Of a DNA stretch of 64,000 nt, positions 49,136 through 60,156 are shown one piece after another; positions within the stretch are counted from its first letter, which is position 1; each line of letters opens with the position of its first letter. Below the pieces are notes generated by a model. It was given only the letters and a program-made list of their open reading frames with translations. It had not been told where the DNA came from and searched no databases. Source of the stretch: Mactra quadrangularis (lineage: Eukaryota; Mollusca; Bivalvia; Venerida; Mactridae); assembly GCA_025267735.1 (NCBI GenBank), contig CM046298.1:26481866-26545865 (forward strand), written 5' to 3'. Made by a program: the position numbers and the translations under genes.

Positions 49136-51870
49136 GACCAACCGGACCAGCGGACCAGTTTAGTATACGGATACAGTGTAACAAATATGCGTATCATAAT
49201 GTGTGTACAGTTGAAATATAATTGAGATTTGCTAATATTTTTATTTTAAAAAAAGATTGATAGAGTTTTCGGAAATTTCTCAAATGTAAATATATAAATA
49301 CTAATATCGAAATTATTTTTATGAAATAGGTTTGCAGATTTTTACTATAAAAAGAATCGTCGATTGCTTCATTACATATTGTTGTAAATATTACATATTT
49401 CAATTAAGAGATTTAAAATGACGGACATTTACGCCTAGGTGAAAAGCTTGCCAGTATTTATTTGTTCGAATGGATTATGTTTTCTCGTGTCTGAGTAAAT
49501 TTTTTCACGAGTGAAAATGTCCTTTGAACCATACATTTCTAACTTTCTATATTTGCTGGCATGTTATTTTTTAAAAAAAATATGTTTTCTATTCAAAATA
49601 GCTTGCCTTTTGTATTTAGGCCATCTTTTCGGAATTGAAAAACCTGTGAAATCCTTTTGTGTATTCGGCAACAAAGTTCTTCCGTAACAAGTAAAATGCA
49701 ACAAATGTTCACGCCTGTAATATCAAAATGTCAAATTCAAAGATGTTGGACAGATTAGCATTAGTTAGATAACGGAAAATTAACGAAAAATAAAGAAACC
49801 ATTGATTTTTAGAACGTGCATCTCTGATCTTTCACCAATAAACATAGAGCAACTTACTGAACTTGAAAACAAAGTGTAGCCACGATATATGACGTAATAC
49901 GAGTTTGCAAACGTCACTTCTATGATAATACTATATAAGGCGTTGTTTACACGCTCAACAAATGCGTAAAAAGTTTTGCAGCTATATTGGAATTTGGTAA
50001 ACGTTCATTGGCTGTTTAAAGGTTCATAGAAAAGGTCAATATCATTATCGCCGGTCATTGGGTCGGCGATATAGACAATTGTCAAGATTTGAGCTATTTG
50101 TAGTCAACTCCGGTTGTCTAAAGCCAATCAAAACGATGCATTTTAGGTCACATAATGAAAAAATGGACGTCGAAAAGTCAAATTAGTGGTGCTAGAATGG
50201 GCTCGTCGAAGCCATGTTTTGCTGGGTTACTTGCTTGAGTTAATTACCGAAAATACCTATATCAATAAATAAACGTGTGCAAATTAATTGACAGTTGCAA
50301 TATAAGACCAAGAAAAAATGCTTAACTATGTGTAACAAGTTTTTTTCTTTCTAAACCTCGCATTTGTTGAAAAATTGCAAACTTAACTTCCCTACTTCGG
50401 GGCGAATCTAAATCAATGGTTTTACATAGGGTGCGCTAATTCCTGGTATTCTATGAATAGACTCACTGGTTTTACATATCTTTACCAGTCCCATGATCGG
50501 TAACTACTGTTAGCTAACGTTAAGGATACGGGAGAACTCAACCCGAAGCCAACTCAACCTGTGCAATACTCAACACTTAGTTGGGACTACTCAATCCGTA
50601 AGTATGATATTGATTTAACTCGGGTTGAGCTGTCAATATGTTAAGTTGTTCCGATTCTACCGTTACGGAATTTTCAAGATAATGAAGACGCTGCTGGGCA
50701 CTCTAATCATTGTATTCTAAAATAAATATACTTGAGACGGTATAAGACGCTAGCCCACATTGGTTGAATGTTTTTAATCTATGGAGTATACACGGAAATG
50801 CTTATACTTGTAATTCAACACGTTTTAAAGCAGCGAATGAATGTAATGTGTTCACTGAGCTGCGAGAGGAGCGTAAGGAATTACCTAGAACAAGGGCTTT
50901 ACCCAAGTATACGATATACATCGAATACTGGTATTGTAGGTTCTATAGATATATCGGATTGATCGTTTCTGTATTGATTAAATTATCGATCAATGACAGT
51001 TATGCTTTTGTATAATTCAAAATCCTGGCCTGCAAATCGGTTGATGTCAGTTACTCACTGTTCCTGCAAAAATTAGTTGCCAGGATCTTTTAACTTTTAC
51101 TTTATTTATCACTTTCCGACGTGCACTTAATCCTGGCTGTAACACTCGAGAGAGGGGTTGGCAGTACAAAGAGATAAAATATGTTGTATAGCAAATCAAC
51201 ATCCTACTGCTTCTGGACAGTTCGGTATGGGCTTATCTGTGGACGAACTTTCTAATGATTATTATGACACATCTTTACGTCTTAAACCGGTTATGTCATG
51301 TTTTGTTCTTAGGGAGTATCTCTTGCGGTTAAATGCCTCTTTTTATGTACTTTGTATTTCATTTTGCCCGGAGACCAATGATCGCCCCTTATTATACAGA
51401 TTGCTTTTGGGAACCAATAGTCACACGGATTGGTAAGAACAGATCCGCAATGTAAGGAGCACTTGACTGAACAGAAGCGATAAATCATGTAAATAGCTTC
51501 TGTTCTGAAAGACTATGTTTTCCCTTTTGCCGATCATTTTTTAAGCGCCATGCAAATATGAATTACTGGAAATAAATCCAACTAAAACCAAACTTCCTGT
51601 CGGCATAAAGATGGTGTCTAGATTCAGACTATTCTCGTACTCCAAGGTTATCAATATTCTCAAACTAACTAGGTGTCTTACTAGGCTCTCGGAACGAGTA
51701 CATTTGAACAGGAAAACGGTTTATAACAAGTTACCTTTTTATTACTGAAAACCCTTAACATGACTTTTCAATATAATGCTTTTTTGAGTTACCTTTTGAT
51801 TATAGTTAATATTTTTTTTTGTTTGCCGTGACAATCACTTTGCTGCATTTCGCAGAAATTTTTTACTTGT
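49136..51870 (+). mobile_element. Long repeat family R, direct copy 1 (2.7 kb)
   Basis: Begins GACCAACCGGACCAGCGGAC and ends at TTTTTTACTTGT. The copy at 53,367 starts and stops at the same points. Blocks in order: an AT-rich 5' part; a GGTCAATATCATTATCGCCG block; a block around 50,520-50,640 rich in ACTCAACCC/AACTCAATCC; a conserved region with weak frames (50,764-51,015 and 51,158-51,436); the CATTCTCGT hairpin; and a terminal TGCTGCATTTCGCAG palindrome. The frames differ between copies and are not conserved, so this is probably a non-autonomous element. Confidence 0.85.
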
Positions 51871-52905
51871 CTAATTATGTGATGAGATTAACTTATACAA
51901 TCAATATTACTAATTGATATTATCTGTAGAAAACGGTTTCACATACATTACAAAATTGCATAATTGAATGTCTTTAATAATTAGAATATAAAAGCAAAGT
52001 ACTTTAAGACATGCTTATAAACCTTATTAAATTTGTACATTATTTAATTACCCATCCGATGTTTTCATAAAGTCTAAAACTGCTCCCATTCATGCATTAC
52101 ATTGTTCAGCTTATCTTTTTGAATTAAAATGAAAAAATGAATTGATCTGAATATATTAACAATTACCATTAATAATGCATATAAGTTTTATATATACCAA
52201 CTTTTTTGATTAAACATTGTAATTTTGATGATTCTTTTACCAAAATATAACATTTTGAAAATACAAATGTATCTAACTTTGTGTAAAAGTCACTCGAAAT
52301 TATACAAAACACTTTGTATCATATATATTTTCTTCGCAATCCTCGTATAATCATTTTCGTGCACTTTTTATTTGAGACAAAGCGTACCAAAATACTTAAA
52401 ATATAATTTGTATAGTAATATTTGCTTACTTTAAAAAATTGAGATAACTATAATATTTAGACTATCGGGGCGGTTTTGCTGATATAATATAATAATATTT
52501 TAATATCTGGGAAATCTGAAGTTATCTGCATAGATAGTTTATTAAGGATTTTCTGATGGTTGATAGCATACATTGGCATTCTATTTGTATTAACTTGACA
52601 GTCATTACTCTATTTCATTTAGTTGTGTTCCTGCTTGATCATAATAATAAAAGCAACAACAAAATAACAACAACAAAACATTTCTACGTATAATAAGGTT
52701 TTTGTTGGTAGTTTTATGATATCTGAGGTAAATGAAAATGTCCACTCATATAAATCAACTGAGAAAAAATATAGAATTTCATACAGTATATTGAAGGTTA
52801 CTTTTTGGTATTATTTGATTGCATTTTGTTCAATTTTAATTTTAGTATTTCAAGTATGATATAAAATCTGTTAAATAAAATAAAAAATACAACATTTGGA
52901 CACAT
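51871..52905. other. AT-rich spacer
   Basis: Very AT-rich. No frame, splice pair or repeat that I can support. Confidence 0.5.
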
Positions 52906-53365
52906 AATAATGCTTTTGAAGGGATTTTTATCTTATCCGGGGAATCCAAACTGGATTTCACGGATAAAATATCTTTGATATCACAGTGTATTTTGAAATG
53001 CCAATTACTACTAAATTAATCCAAATATTTGATTTTTTAAATTTTATATCGCAAGTCTGATATAATATCTTCATTATGAAAGAAAAAAATTAAAATTTTA
53101 TCAACAAATAATGCTGTAGTAGGTAGTTTTATCTTATCCGGGGAATTCAAATTGGATTTTGCGGATAATTTTTTATGTAAAAATACCAAACTTTAGACGT
53201 AAATTTAGGGGTTTTTTTTACTTTAATGTAAAATTGGATGTGTCTTAAATATAATACACGAAAAATTATGAAAATTGAATAAATAATAATGCTTTTACAG
53301 CCCTTTTAACATTCTTGATATTTTATCCGGGGAATTCGATATTTTGTCCGCGGAATAAACTTGGC
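52906..53365. repeat. ~190-bp subrepeats with TTATCCGGGGAATTC
   Basis: Three units, with anchors AATAATGCTTTTG-like near 52,906, 53,107 and 53,285, each carry TTATCCGGGGAATYC followed 10-20 bases later by a CGGATAA or CGCGGAATAA echo in the opposite sense. They lie immediately before the second direct copy of repeat R and are absent before the first. Confidence 0.7.
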
Positions 53366-53366
53366 C

Positions 53367-55836
53367 GACCAACCGGACTAGCGGACCAGTTTAGTATACG
53401 GATACAGTATAACAAATATGCGTATCATAATGTGTGTATATAATTGAGATTTGCCGATATTTTATTTGAAAAGATAAGATTGATAGAGTTTTCGGAAATT
53501 ACTCAAATGTAAATATATAAATACATGTACCAATATCGAAATTATTTTTTAAGAAATAAGTGTGCAGATTTTAACTATTAAATGAATAATCGATTGCATC
53601 ATTACATATTGTTGTAAATATTATATATTTCAACCTTTAGAGCTTTTTTCATTTGAAAACAAATTTGATAGAATTCAAAAGTTATATTTTAATAATATAC
53701 ATTTTTGTCCTTTTTAGCGGACTTTATTACAACAACAACAAATGTTCACGCCTGTGATATCAAAATGTCCAAATTCAAAGATGTTGGACAGTTATGCATT
53801 AGTTACATGACGGAAAATTAACAGAAAAGAACGTAACCATTGATTTTTTTGAACGTGCATCTCTGGCCGAGGTTGCATTCGTCACTAGTAGGATAATATC
53901 ATATAAGGCGTTGTTTACGCTCAACAAATGCGTATAAAGTTTTGCAGCTATATTGGAATTTGGTAAGCGTTCATTGGCTGTTTAAAGGTTCATAGTAAAG
54001 GTCAATATCATTATCGCCGGTCCAACGTCCAAGATTTGAGCAATTTGTAGTCAACACCGGTTGCTTTAAGCCAATCAAAACGATGCATTTGAGGTCACAT
54101 TATGAAAAAATGGACGTCGAAAAGTCAAATTAGGCGTGTGTGAATGGGCTCGTCGAAGCACTGTTTTGTTGAGTTACTTGCTTTAATTAATTACCGAAAA
54201 TACTTATATCAATATAAACGTGTGCCAGATAATTGACAGTTGCAATATAAGACCAACAAAAAGTGCTTAACTATATGTAACATGTTTAATTCTTTCTAAA
54301 ACTCGCATTTGTTGAAAAATTGCAAACGTAACTTCCCTACTTCGGGGTGAATCTAAATCAATGGTTTTACATAGGGCGCACTAATTCCTGGTATTCTATA
54401 AATATACTCACTGGTTTTACATATCTTTACCAGCCCCGTGCTCAGTAACTACTGTTAGCTAACACTAAGGACACGGGAGAACTCAACCCGAAGCCAACTC
54501 AAACAGTGGAATACTCAACACAAAGTTGGAACAACTCAATCCGTTAGTGTGATATTGAGTTGTCTCGGTTGAGCTGTCAATTTGTTAAGTTGTTCCGATT
54601 CTACCGTTACGGAATGTTCAAGATAACTGAACACGCTGCTGGGCACGCTTATTATTGTATTCTAAAATAAATATACTTGAGACGGTATAATACGCTAGCG
54701 CATATTGCTTGAATGTTTTTACTCTATGGAGTAATCACGGCTAAACGGCGGTTCAAGCATTTTTGGAAATGCTTATACTTGTAATTCAACACGTTTTAAA
54801 GCAGCGAATGAAAGAAGTGTGTTCACTGAGCTGCGAGGGGAGCGTAAGGATTACCCAAGTATACGATATATATCGAATACTGGTATTGTAGGTTCTATAG
54901 ATATATCGGATCGACCGTTCCGTATCAAACAAAATATCGATCAATGACAGTTATGCTTTTGTATAATTCAAAATCCTGGCCTGTAAATCGGTTGATATCT
55001 GTAACTCATTGTTCCTGCCAAAACTATTTGTCAGGATCTTTTAACTTTTTCTTTTTTTTTATCAATTTCCGAAGTGCACTTAATCCTGCCTGTAACACTC
55101 GAGAGAGGGATTACCAGTGTAAAAACATAAGTTTTTTGTACAGCAAATCAACCTCCTATTGCTTCTGGACAGTTCGGTATGGGCTAATCTGTGGACGAAC
55201 TTTCTAATGATTATTATGACACATCTTTAGGTCTTAAACCGGTTACGTCATGTTTTAGTCTTGGGAAGTAGCAGTTGCGGTTAAAATGCCTCTTTTTATG
55301 TACTTCGTTTTTCATTTTGCCCGGAGACCAACCATCGTCCCCTATTAAACAGATCACTTTTGGGAACCGATAGTCACGCGGATTGATAAGAACAGATCCG
55401 CAATGTAAGGAGCATTTGACTGAACAGAAGCGATAGGTCATGTAAATAGCTTCTGTTTTGCCAAGACTATGTTTTCCCTTTTGTCGATCTTTTTAAGCGT
55501 CATGCAAATATGAATTACTGGAAATAAATCCAACTGAAACCAAACATCCTGTCGGCATAAAGATGGTGTCTAGATCCAGACCATTCTCGTACTCCAAGGT
55601 TATCAAGATTCTCGATCTAACTAGTATCTAGAATCTTACTAGGCTCTGGGAACGAGAATGTTACATATGACCAGGAAAACGTTTTATAACAAGTTACATT
55701 TTTTATTACTGAAAGATATTAACATGACAATTCAATATAATGCTTTTTTTAGTTACCTTTAGATTATACTTAATAATTATTTTTTTGTTTGCCGTGACAA
55801 TCACTTTGCTGCATTTCGCAGCAATTTTTTACTTGT
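53367..55836 (+). mobile_element. Long repeat family R, direct copy 2 (2.5 kb)
   Basis: Same termini as the 49,136 copy (starts GACCAACCGGACTAGCGGAC, ends GCAATTTTTTACTTGT). It is shorter through internal deletions, including part of the segment between 53,640 and 53,740. It retains the CATTCTCGT hairpin (55,583-55,659) in better condition than copy 1. Its frames (54,944-55,207 plus, 55,214-55,441 minus) do not correspond to intact frames in copy 1. Confidence 0.85.
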
Positions 55837-55884
55837 TGTATACATTGGACGGACCTGATATATACCATGGAGCAATTCTATAAC

Positions 55885-56190
55885 CTATTTTTGGAATAAA
55901 AACATACGTCTTGCTTCACTTGTGGCAACTGGAGCATCCACCGTCGGCACAATTTCATCTAATTCAACCCAGTCAATATATTCACATGCAGACCATTTGA
56001 ACTTTCGTCTCAACTTATTACACTCTTTTATAAAATTGAATTGTATAGTTTTATCATTGTTGTTGATATCTATTATTCTACCACAGTAAAGAGTGTCATA
56101 TTTGTAAACAATTACAGACATTGAATGGTATATTGATCTTGAAATTATAGAGAAAAAACAAATCTGTGAACTAGTCCCCTTTAAATACAT
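55885..56190 (-). CDS. C-terminal coding fragment with a Lys-Trp-Ser 'KW..' segment
   Basis: A 101-codon minus-strand frame ending in TAG. The credible part starts near 56,139, after a pyrimidine-rich TTTTTTCTCTATAATTTCAAG acceptor. It contains VIVYKYDTLYCGRIIDINNN followed later by FKWSACEYIDWVELDEIV. The pattern 'Y..LY.G.I' then 'KWP/KWS...D..W....I' is one I associate with the C-terminal end of transposon-related and uncharacterised invertebrate proteins (recollection, not a search). No upstream coding exon is visible on this strand before 57.4 kb. It starts about 50 bp past the end of repeat R. Likely a terminal exon or a stranded fragment. Confidence 0.4.
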   Translation of the reverse strand: MYLKGTSSQICFFSIISRSIYHSMSVIVYKYDTLYCGRIIDINNNDKTIQFNFIKECNKLRRKFKWSACEYIDWVELDEIVPTVDAPVATSEARRMFLFQK

Positions 56191-56534
56191 TCTTTACTAA
56201 TGTAAGTTCGCTTCTAAGTATGTTGTGTCACAAGCCGTACATTTGAAGTATTTTATAAAGACATTTGAGCAACAACAACAAAAACAAAGCCTTCATCCTA
56301 CTCTCGCCTTGTATACTGTATATTTAGTTTTGAAAGCGACTAGAAGGTACAGTAAAATATTTTTATACTCATGGTTAATAGTTATGTCTTCTTCAACAGC
56401 AACTAGTGAGGTAAACAGTTAATTGGTTTTTCTTTCATGAAACGTTGCTTTATTCGATGACAATATACGATGAAAATATCAGTTTTAGGCCTATACATGT
56501 ATTTCCATCGCAGTGGAAATATTTTCATCGTTCA

Positions 56535-56591
56535 TGACGTCACATTAGAAGATAAATGACGTCATAAATTATTTGAGAAGAATTGACGTCA
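56535..56591. promoter_or_regulatory. Cluster of three TGACGTCA palindromes
   Basis: TGACGTCA occurs at 56,535-56,542, 56,557-56,564 and 56,584-56,591. This is the full CRE consensus bound by CREB/ATF-type bZIP proteins (established). Three in 57 bp of AT-rich DNA is unlikely by chance, but the cluster may belong to a repeat. Single copies also occur at 37,274, 59,174 and 61,123. Confidence 0.45.
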
Positions 56592-56641
56592 TGTATTATT
56601 TGTGTAATATACATCTAATAAAACACAATACAGTGCATGAA

Positions 56642-56813
56642 AGAAACAGGATATTCGTCAACTTTGGTGCAAGATCTGTTTTACTTCAACTCGTGAACTC
56701 AAAAAAATGACATTTTTACTCGTGGCTTTGCCACTTGTGAAAATATTTTCCGGAGCTCACTGGGTGAAATAAAAATTGATCTTACACAAAGTTGACTAAT
56801 ATCCACTATTTCT
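56642..56813. mobile_element. 172-bp MITE
   Basis: Left arm AGAAACAGGATATTCGTCAA then CTTTGGTGCAAGATC, and right arm GATCTTACACAAAGTTGACT then AATATCCACTATTTCT, are inverted repeats of about 35 bp with several mismatches. The middle carries ACTCGTGGCTTTGCCACTTG. No coding capacity. Confidence 0.8.
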
Positions 56814-56920
56814 TACAGAAAAAAAGACACAGTTAAAGAACTAAATTGTACTTGAATATGGAGGTTGCATACGTTGCATAAGTTTTATAACCTTGAAACC
56901 TGTTATCTTTTTTACTAACT

Positions 56921-57183
56921 GTCCCGGCTAGCTCAGTTGATAGCACGCAAGTCTACTGATCGAGTAGTCGTGGGTTTGATTTCCGGACGGGTCTTACTTT
57001 CGTGGAGATTGGTCATGAAATTATTTCCACGGGCATTCCTCCTCCTACCAATGATTTTTAATTATGTAGGACATACAAAAGTATGCGCTCAGTAGTTGTT
57101 TAACAGCTAAATCCAGAGATTTAGCCTTTCCATGACCTATACAATGTGTTGTAACGGCGTTAAACCCAACAAATAAACGAATA
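56921..57183 (+). mobile_element. tRNA-Lys-like SINE with GGCGTTAAACCCAAC tail
   Basis: Head GTCCCGGCTAGCTCAGTTGA (A box TAGCTCAGTTG) and B box GTGGGTTTGATTTCC at about 56,970-56,984, then the shared body (GTCATGAAATTATTTCCACG, CCTCCTACCAATGATTTTTA) and the tail GTTGTAACGGCGTTAAACCC followed by an AAATAA-type end. This is the most complete copy of this SINE in the window. The head resembles tRNA-Lys but cannot form a full acceptor stem, so it is not a functional tRNA. Confidence 0.88.
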
Positions 57184-57467
57184 ACTGTCCCAACGTTATA
57201 GATCAGCATGTTAGCACAGTCTACGAAATTAGAATATAAAAGTGGTTGTCCGAACAGATCACTTTAAGACCAACCACTATTATCTCATTTGCAGAATTTT
57301 GGTTGTCCAAAAGAATTTTTTGGTTGCCCGAAGTAAGAAAAAATGGTTGTCCCGGAAAACCGAGCACCCACTTATTTCATAGACTGCTAATATACTTGTG
57401 TATATTTTTCATGGAATTTCACGGAATAAAATTTATATAAAAAATACCTAGCAAACTTTTAAGATCT

Positions 57468-57473
57468 TTTATT
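57468..57473 (-). terminator. Poly(A) signal AATAAA of the lectin gene
   Basis: AATAAA on the minus strand about 270 bases past the lectin stop codon, the clearest candidate polyadenylation signal downstream of it. Confidence 0.5.
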
Positions 57474-57739
57474 GGTATATTTTGACATTGTCAAAAGAAT
57501 GTAAGCACAGTCGGTATATATTTAGGAAGAGAGAAGCAAAGATATACATGAAATGAAAATAAATGTCTCGAGTTTCAGTCCCAAATTGTTGCAATACCAT
57601 ATCAATAAATGTATTCACATTGTTCTCAAAATAAGAGAAAGCACATTGCAAGAAAGTCATAACCTAACAGTAGTGTAATGTTCCAAAATAGTCCCTCAAG
57701 ATATGCGTAATAGTATTGAAGTTTCCCCGAGCAAACTGA

Positions 57740-58300
57740 CTACAAGTACATTGAAAATTCACAAACGTAGGCAAGGTTCCTTTCACAGGAGAGATCATTC
57801 CAATGGGGATCTCTGTTCATCATTAAGCAGTTTTCGCTTCCTGCCCCGTTTGGTTCACCATTATTCCAGGCGGTAAATGTGACTTCTTCATTAGTACTTT
57901 GCCATCTCCAAACGCCTTCCTCCTCTGCATCAGATGCACCGAGCCATGAATACGTATCGCCATTATTGTTAAGGATCTTTTCCAAGAATCCATTCTCCTC
58001 TTCACTGTGAACTTCGACAAGATGTGCCCCCATCGCTGAACATTCGTCTACAGCATTTTGCCATGTTGTCGCTGGAAAATGCATGTAACATGAATCATTA
58101 AGAGATTCCCCTTTCGTCAAGCAGCTAAGATAAGCTGGATTCAGTTTTGCACAACATTGGTTTTTTACCTCCGCCAGCGATTTTTCCAACTCAGCTACTT
58201 TCAGTCGTAGTTCTCTTCTACGTTGTCCACATTCCGCCAAATTCATCATACATAGTACGAACAATACACTGAGACAAATCTTAAAACTAAGTAATGCCAT
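57740..58300 (-). CDS. Secreted C-type lectin (single CTLD, EPN/WND type)
   Basis: A 186-aa intronless gene. Residues 1-24 form a hydrophobic signal peptide. Residues 26-48 are a charged heptad-like stretch (RRRELRLKVAELEKSLAEVK) that may form a short coiled coil, followed by CC at 49-50. Residues 60-181 form one C-type lectin domain. The six canonical long-form cysteines are present (C60, C71, C87, C158, C172, C180), as is a WLGASD core strand at 119-124. The Ca2+/sugar site is complete: EPN at 149-151, E156 and WND at 167-169. In characterised lectins EPN favours mannose/GlcNAc-type sugars (family knowledge). Length, architecture and secretion fit invertebrate humoral lectins used in pathogen recognition or mucus. 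The ATG is the first in frame and leads directly into the signal peptide. A TATA box lies 124 bp upstream. Ligand and tissue are not predictable. The lack of introns could indicate a retrocopy, though the promoter suggests an ordinary gene. Confidence 0.95.
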   Translation of the reverse strand: MALLSFKICLSVLFVLCMMNLAECGQRRRELRLKVAELEKSLAEVKNQCCAKLNPAYLSCLTKGESLNDSCYMHFPATTWQNAVDECSAMGAHLVEVHSEEENGFLEKILNNNGDTYSWLGASDAEEEGVWRWQSTNEEVTFTAWNNGEPNGAGSENCLMMNRDPHWNDLSCERNLAYVCEFSMYL

Positions 58301-58423
58301 GATATTCTTAAAATTTGTCGCTGCTATATAGACAATTTCAACGCCCAGATTTTCGTATCACCGATTTCGTTACGAAAGATAGAAAAGCCAGGTGAAACTG
58401 TTACTGATTGTGTTGTTGCACAG

Positions 58424-58433
58424 CTATTTATAG
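58424..58433 (-). promoter_or_regulatory. TATA box of the lectin gene
   Basis: CTATAAATAG on the minus strand, 124 bp before the lectin ATG. It predicts a transcription start near 58,395-58,400 and a 5' UTR of about 95 nt. It lies in a slightly GC-richer patch (CGCGCCTATAAATAG). Confidence 0.7.
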
Positions 58434-58539
58434 GCGCGTTTCAGGATTCCGATGATCGTGGGATGATCCAACATTAACCATAATGTAGGAAGGTAAAGAT
58501 CTATGTTAATCTAGTTAGCTTTTAGAAAGATTACTTAAG

Positions 58540-58838
58540 TGTAAAACCCGGGTCGATAGCGCAGTTGGAAGCGCGCCGGGATTTGGATACTCGTGCCCGA
58601 GGGGTGCGGGTTCGAATCCCACCCGGGAGGTTATACCCTTCCATGAAAATTTGACAATAATGTCGATTTTCCTCCATTGATTAGATAATATGGAGAAGTT
58701 TCCGGCCTTGTGGAAAGGTGGGTGAGTACTGGTTATAGACAATGGTCCAGGAAAGCTATAGGTTAGGTGCGCTGGACGCCGTAAAATGACCTATAATTGT
58801 GTTGACACGGCGTTGACCAATAAATAAATAAACTTAAG
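58540..58838 (+). mobile_element. tRNA-derived SINE with CACGGCGTTGACC tail
   Basis: Head CCGGGTCGATAGCGCAGTTG (A box TAGCGCAGTTGG) and perfect B box GGTTCGAATCCCACC with a matching CCCGGGTC / ACCCGGGA end pair, then a ~170-bp body and the tail GTTGACACGGCGTTGACC ending in (AAATA)n. Its head differs from that of the other SINEs here, so it is a second SINE family. It sits about 110 bp upstream of the lectin TATA box, pointing away from the gene. Confidence 0.88.
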
Positions 58839-58839
58839 T

Positions 58840-60150
58840 ATAACTTTGTAAAAATAATATTTGTATTATTAATACTGTATATATGATAGAGCTAGTATAA
58901 AAGAACGTGTAAACCAAAACCCGATTTCATTCGATTACGCATTTATGACATCATTGTCTAGTTACGTCATCGATTTTGGTATGAGATCAATTTCTATTTC
59001 TTCGAGTGAGTTCGGAAAAAAGAGCTGCATAGCCACGAGTGAAAATGTCGTTTTCTGAGCTCAAGACTTGAAATAAAGAAGATCCATTCTACGAGTATTT
59101 GCTTCATGCTAATTTTGTGCCTTTTTAGAGGTATTTTGACAAATATAACGTGTCGTCATTTCTTCCCCAAGATTGACGTCATATATCTTATTAGATAACA
59201 TCATTTTACACTAAAATTAAAGATTTTATCATCTCCATGCTTTTAATCTAGAGCATAAAAAACTTGTTTGGTTTGAAGTTTCGCCAATGTTGCTCGTGAG
59301 TCAGTCGTTACACGAAATCACATATACATGTAGGCCCATTTATATTTTTGTACCACACATAACATGCCTGTTGTTATCTTGAATATTTTCTTTTTATTGT
59401 CACCTGCTTTTTAGTTATTGTCTGTAATGAGGTTACATGCCTTACATCTAAGGCGATTACATTTTCTAAGATATGGAAATTTTTCATAATCAGACCGAAA
59501 AGGTGCGCTTGTTGAATATTTTTCAGGTTCTACTTAATAAACCTTTTGCTTTTGATGGTTTTTGTTGTAGATAGATCTAATATAATGTCCATAATATGTA
59601 AAATATCGCGAAACTTATTGATGCTGTATCGTACTACAGTTTACTAGAAATAACAAAACAATAGGCATTCTGGTGAATTCAATTTGAGTAAAAAATTCAG
59701 TAGTTAGTTTTAAAACAACGAGGACAAAATTTGGCAAAACAAAGATAACACTTGTTTTAAATAATGCTTCATAACATCGTGAATAACATGATAATGGTTA
59801 AAATATTTACTGAACACCCAGCGAAGGCCTACGCTCGGTAAGTAAAAAGTAAATATTTAAATTTGTATTGTTGTTTTATCTCATTTATTCTTTTGTTGTT
59901 AGATTGCATTATAATCAAAAGATGCGTTAGGTAAAATAAACAACAAGCTGTCACATGTAATTATATTCAACAATTAATTTCATAACAAGTTTGATTGTTA
60001 ATAATTAATTTTCATTATGTATGCTTTTGATGAATTTGATATTCTTATATCGTTTACATGTCTTATGTAATTATATTTGTACAATACCCTCCAAATGTTC
60101 TTGCTTTTTTATTAAAATCGACAAGGCGTACTGCTAGAAGTTTTACTAAA
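58840..60150. other. AT-rich spacer
   Basis: Contains a CACGAGTGAAAATGTC word (near 59,033) shared with 49,509 and, loosely, with 56,725. Otherwise no gene or array. Confidence 0.45.
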
Positions 60151-60156
60151 GTTAAA

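Noticed and set aside
54944..55441. Protein-coding gene inside repeat R
   Set aside because: The frames on the two direct copies do not correspond; frameshifts and stops differ and no transposase or RT motif is visible.
56921..56991. tRNA-Lys gene
   Set aside because: Similar to tRNA-Lys only in the D and T arms. The acceptor stem mispairs and a SINE body follows.
58550..58625. Possible functional tRNA gene
   Set aside because: The A and B boxes are good and the ends partly pair, but the anticodon arm cannot be drawn as a 5-bp stem with a 7-base loop, and the sequence continues into a SINE body and tail.
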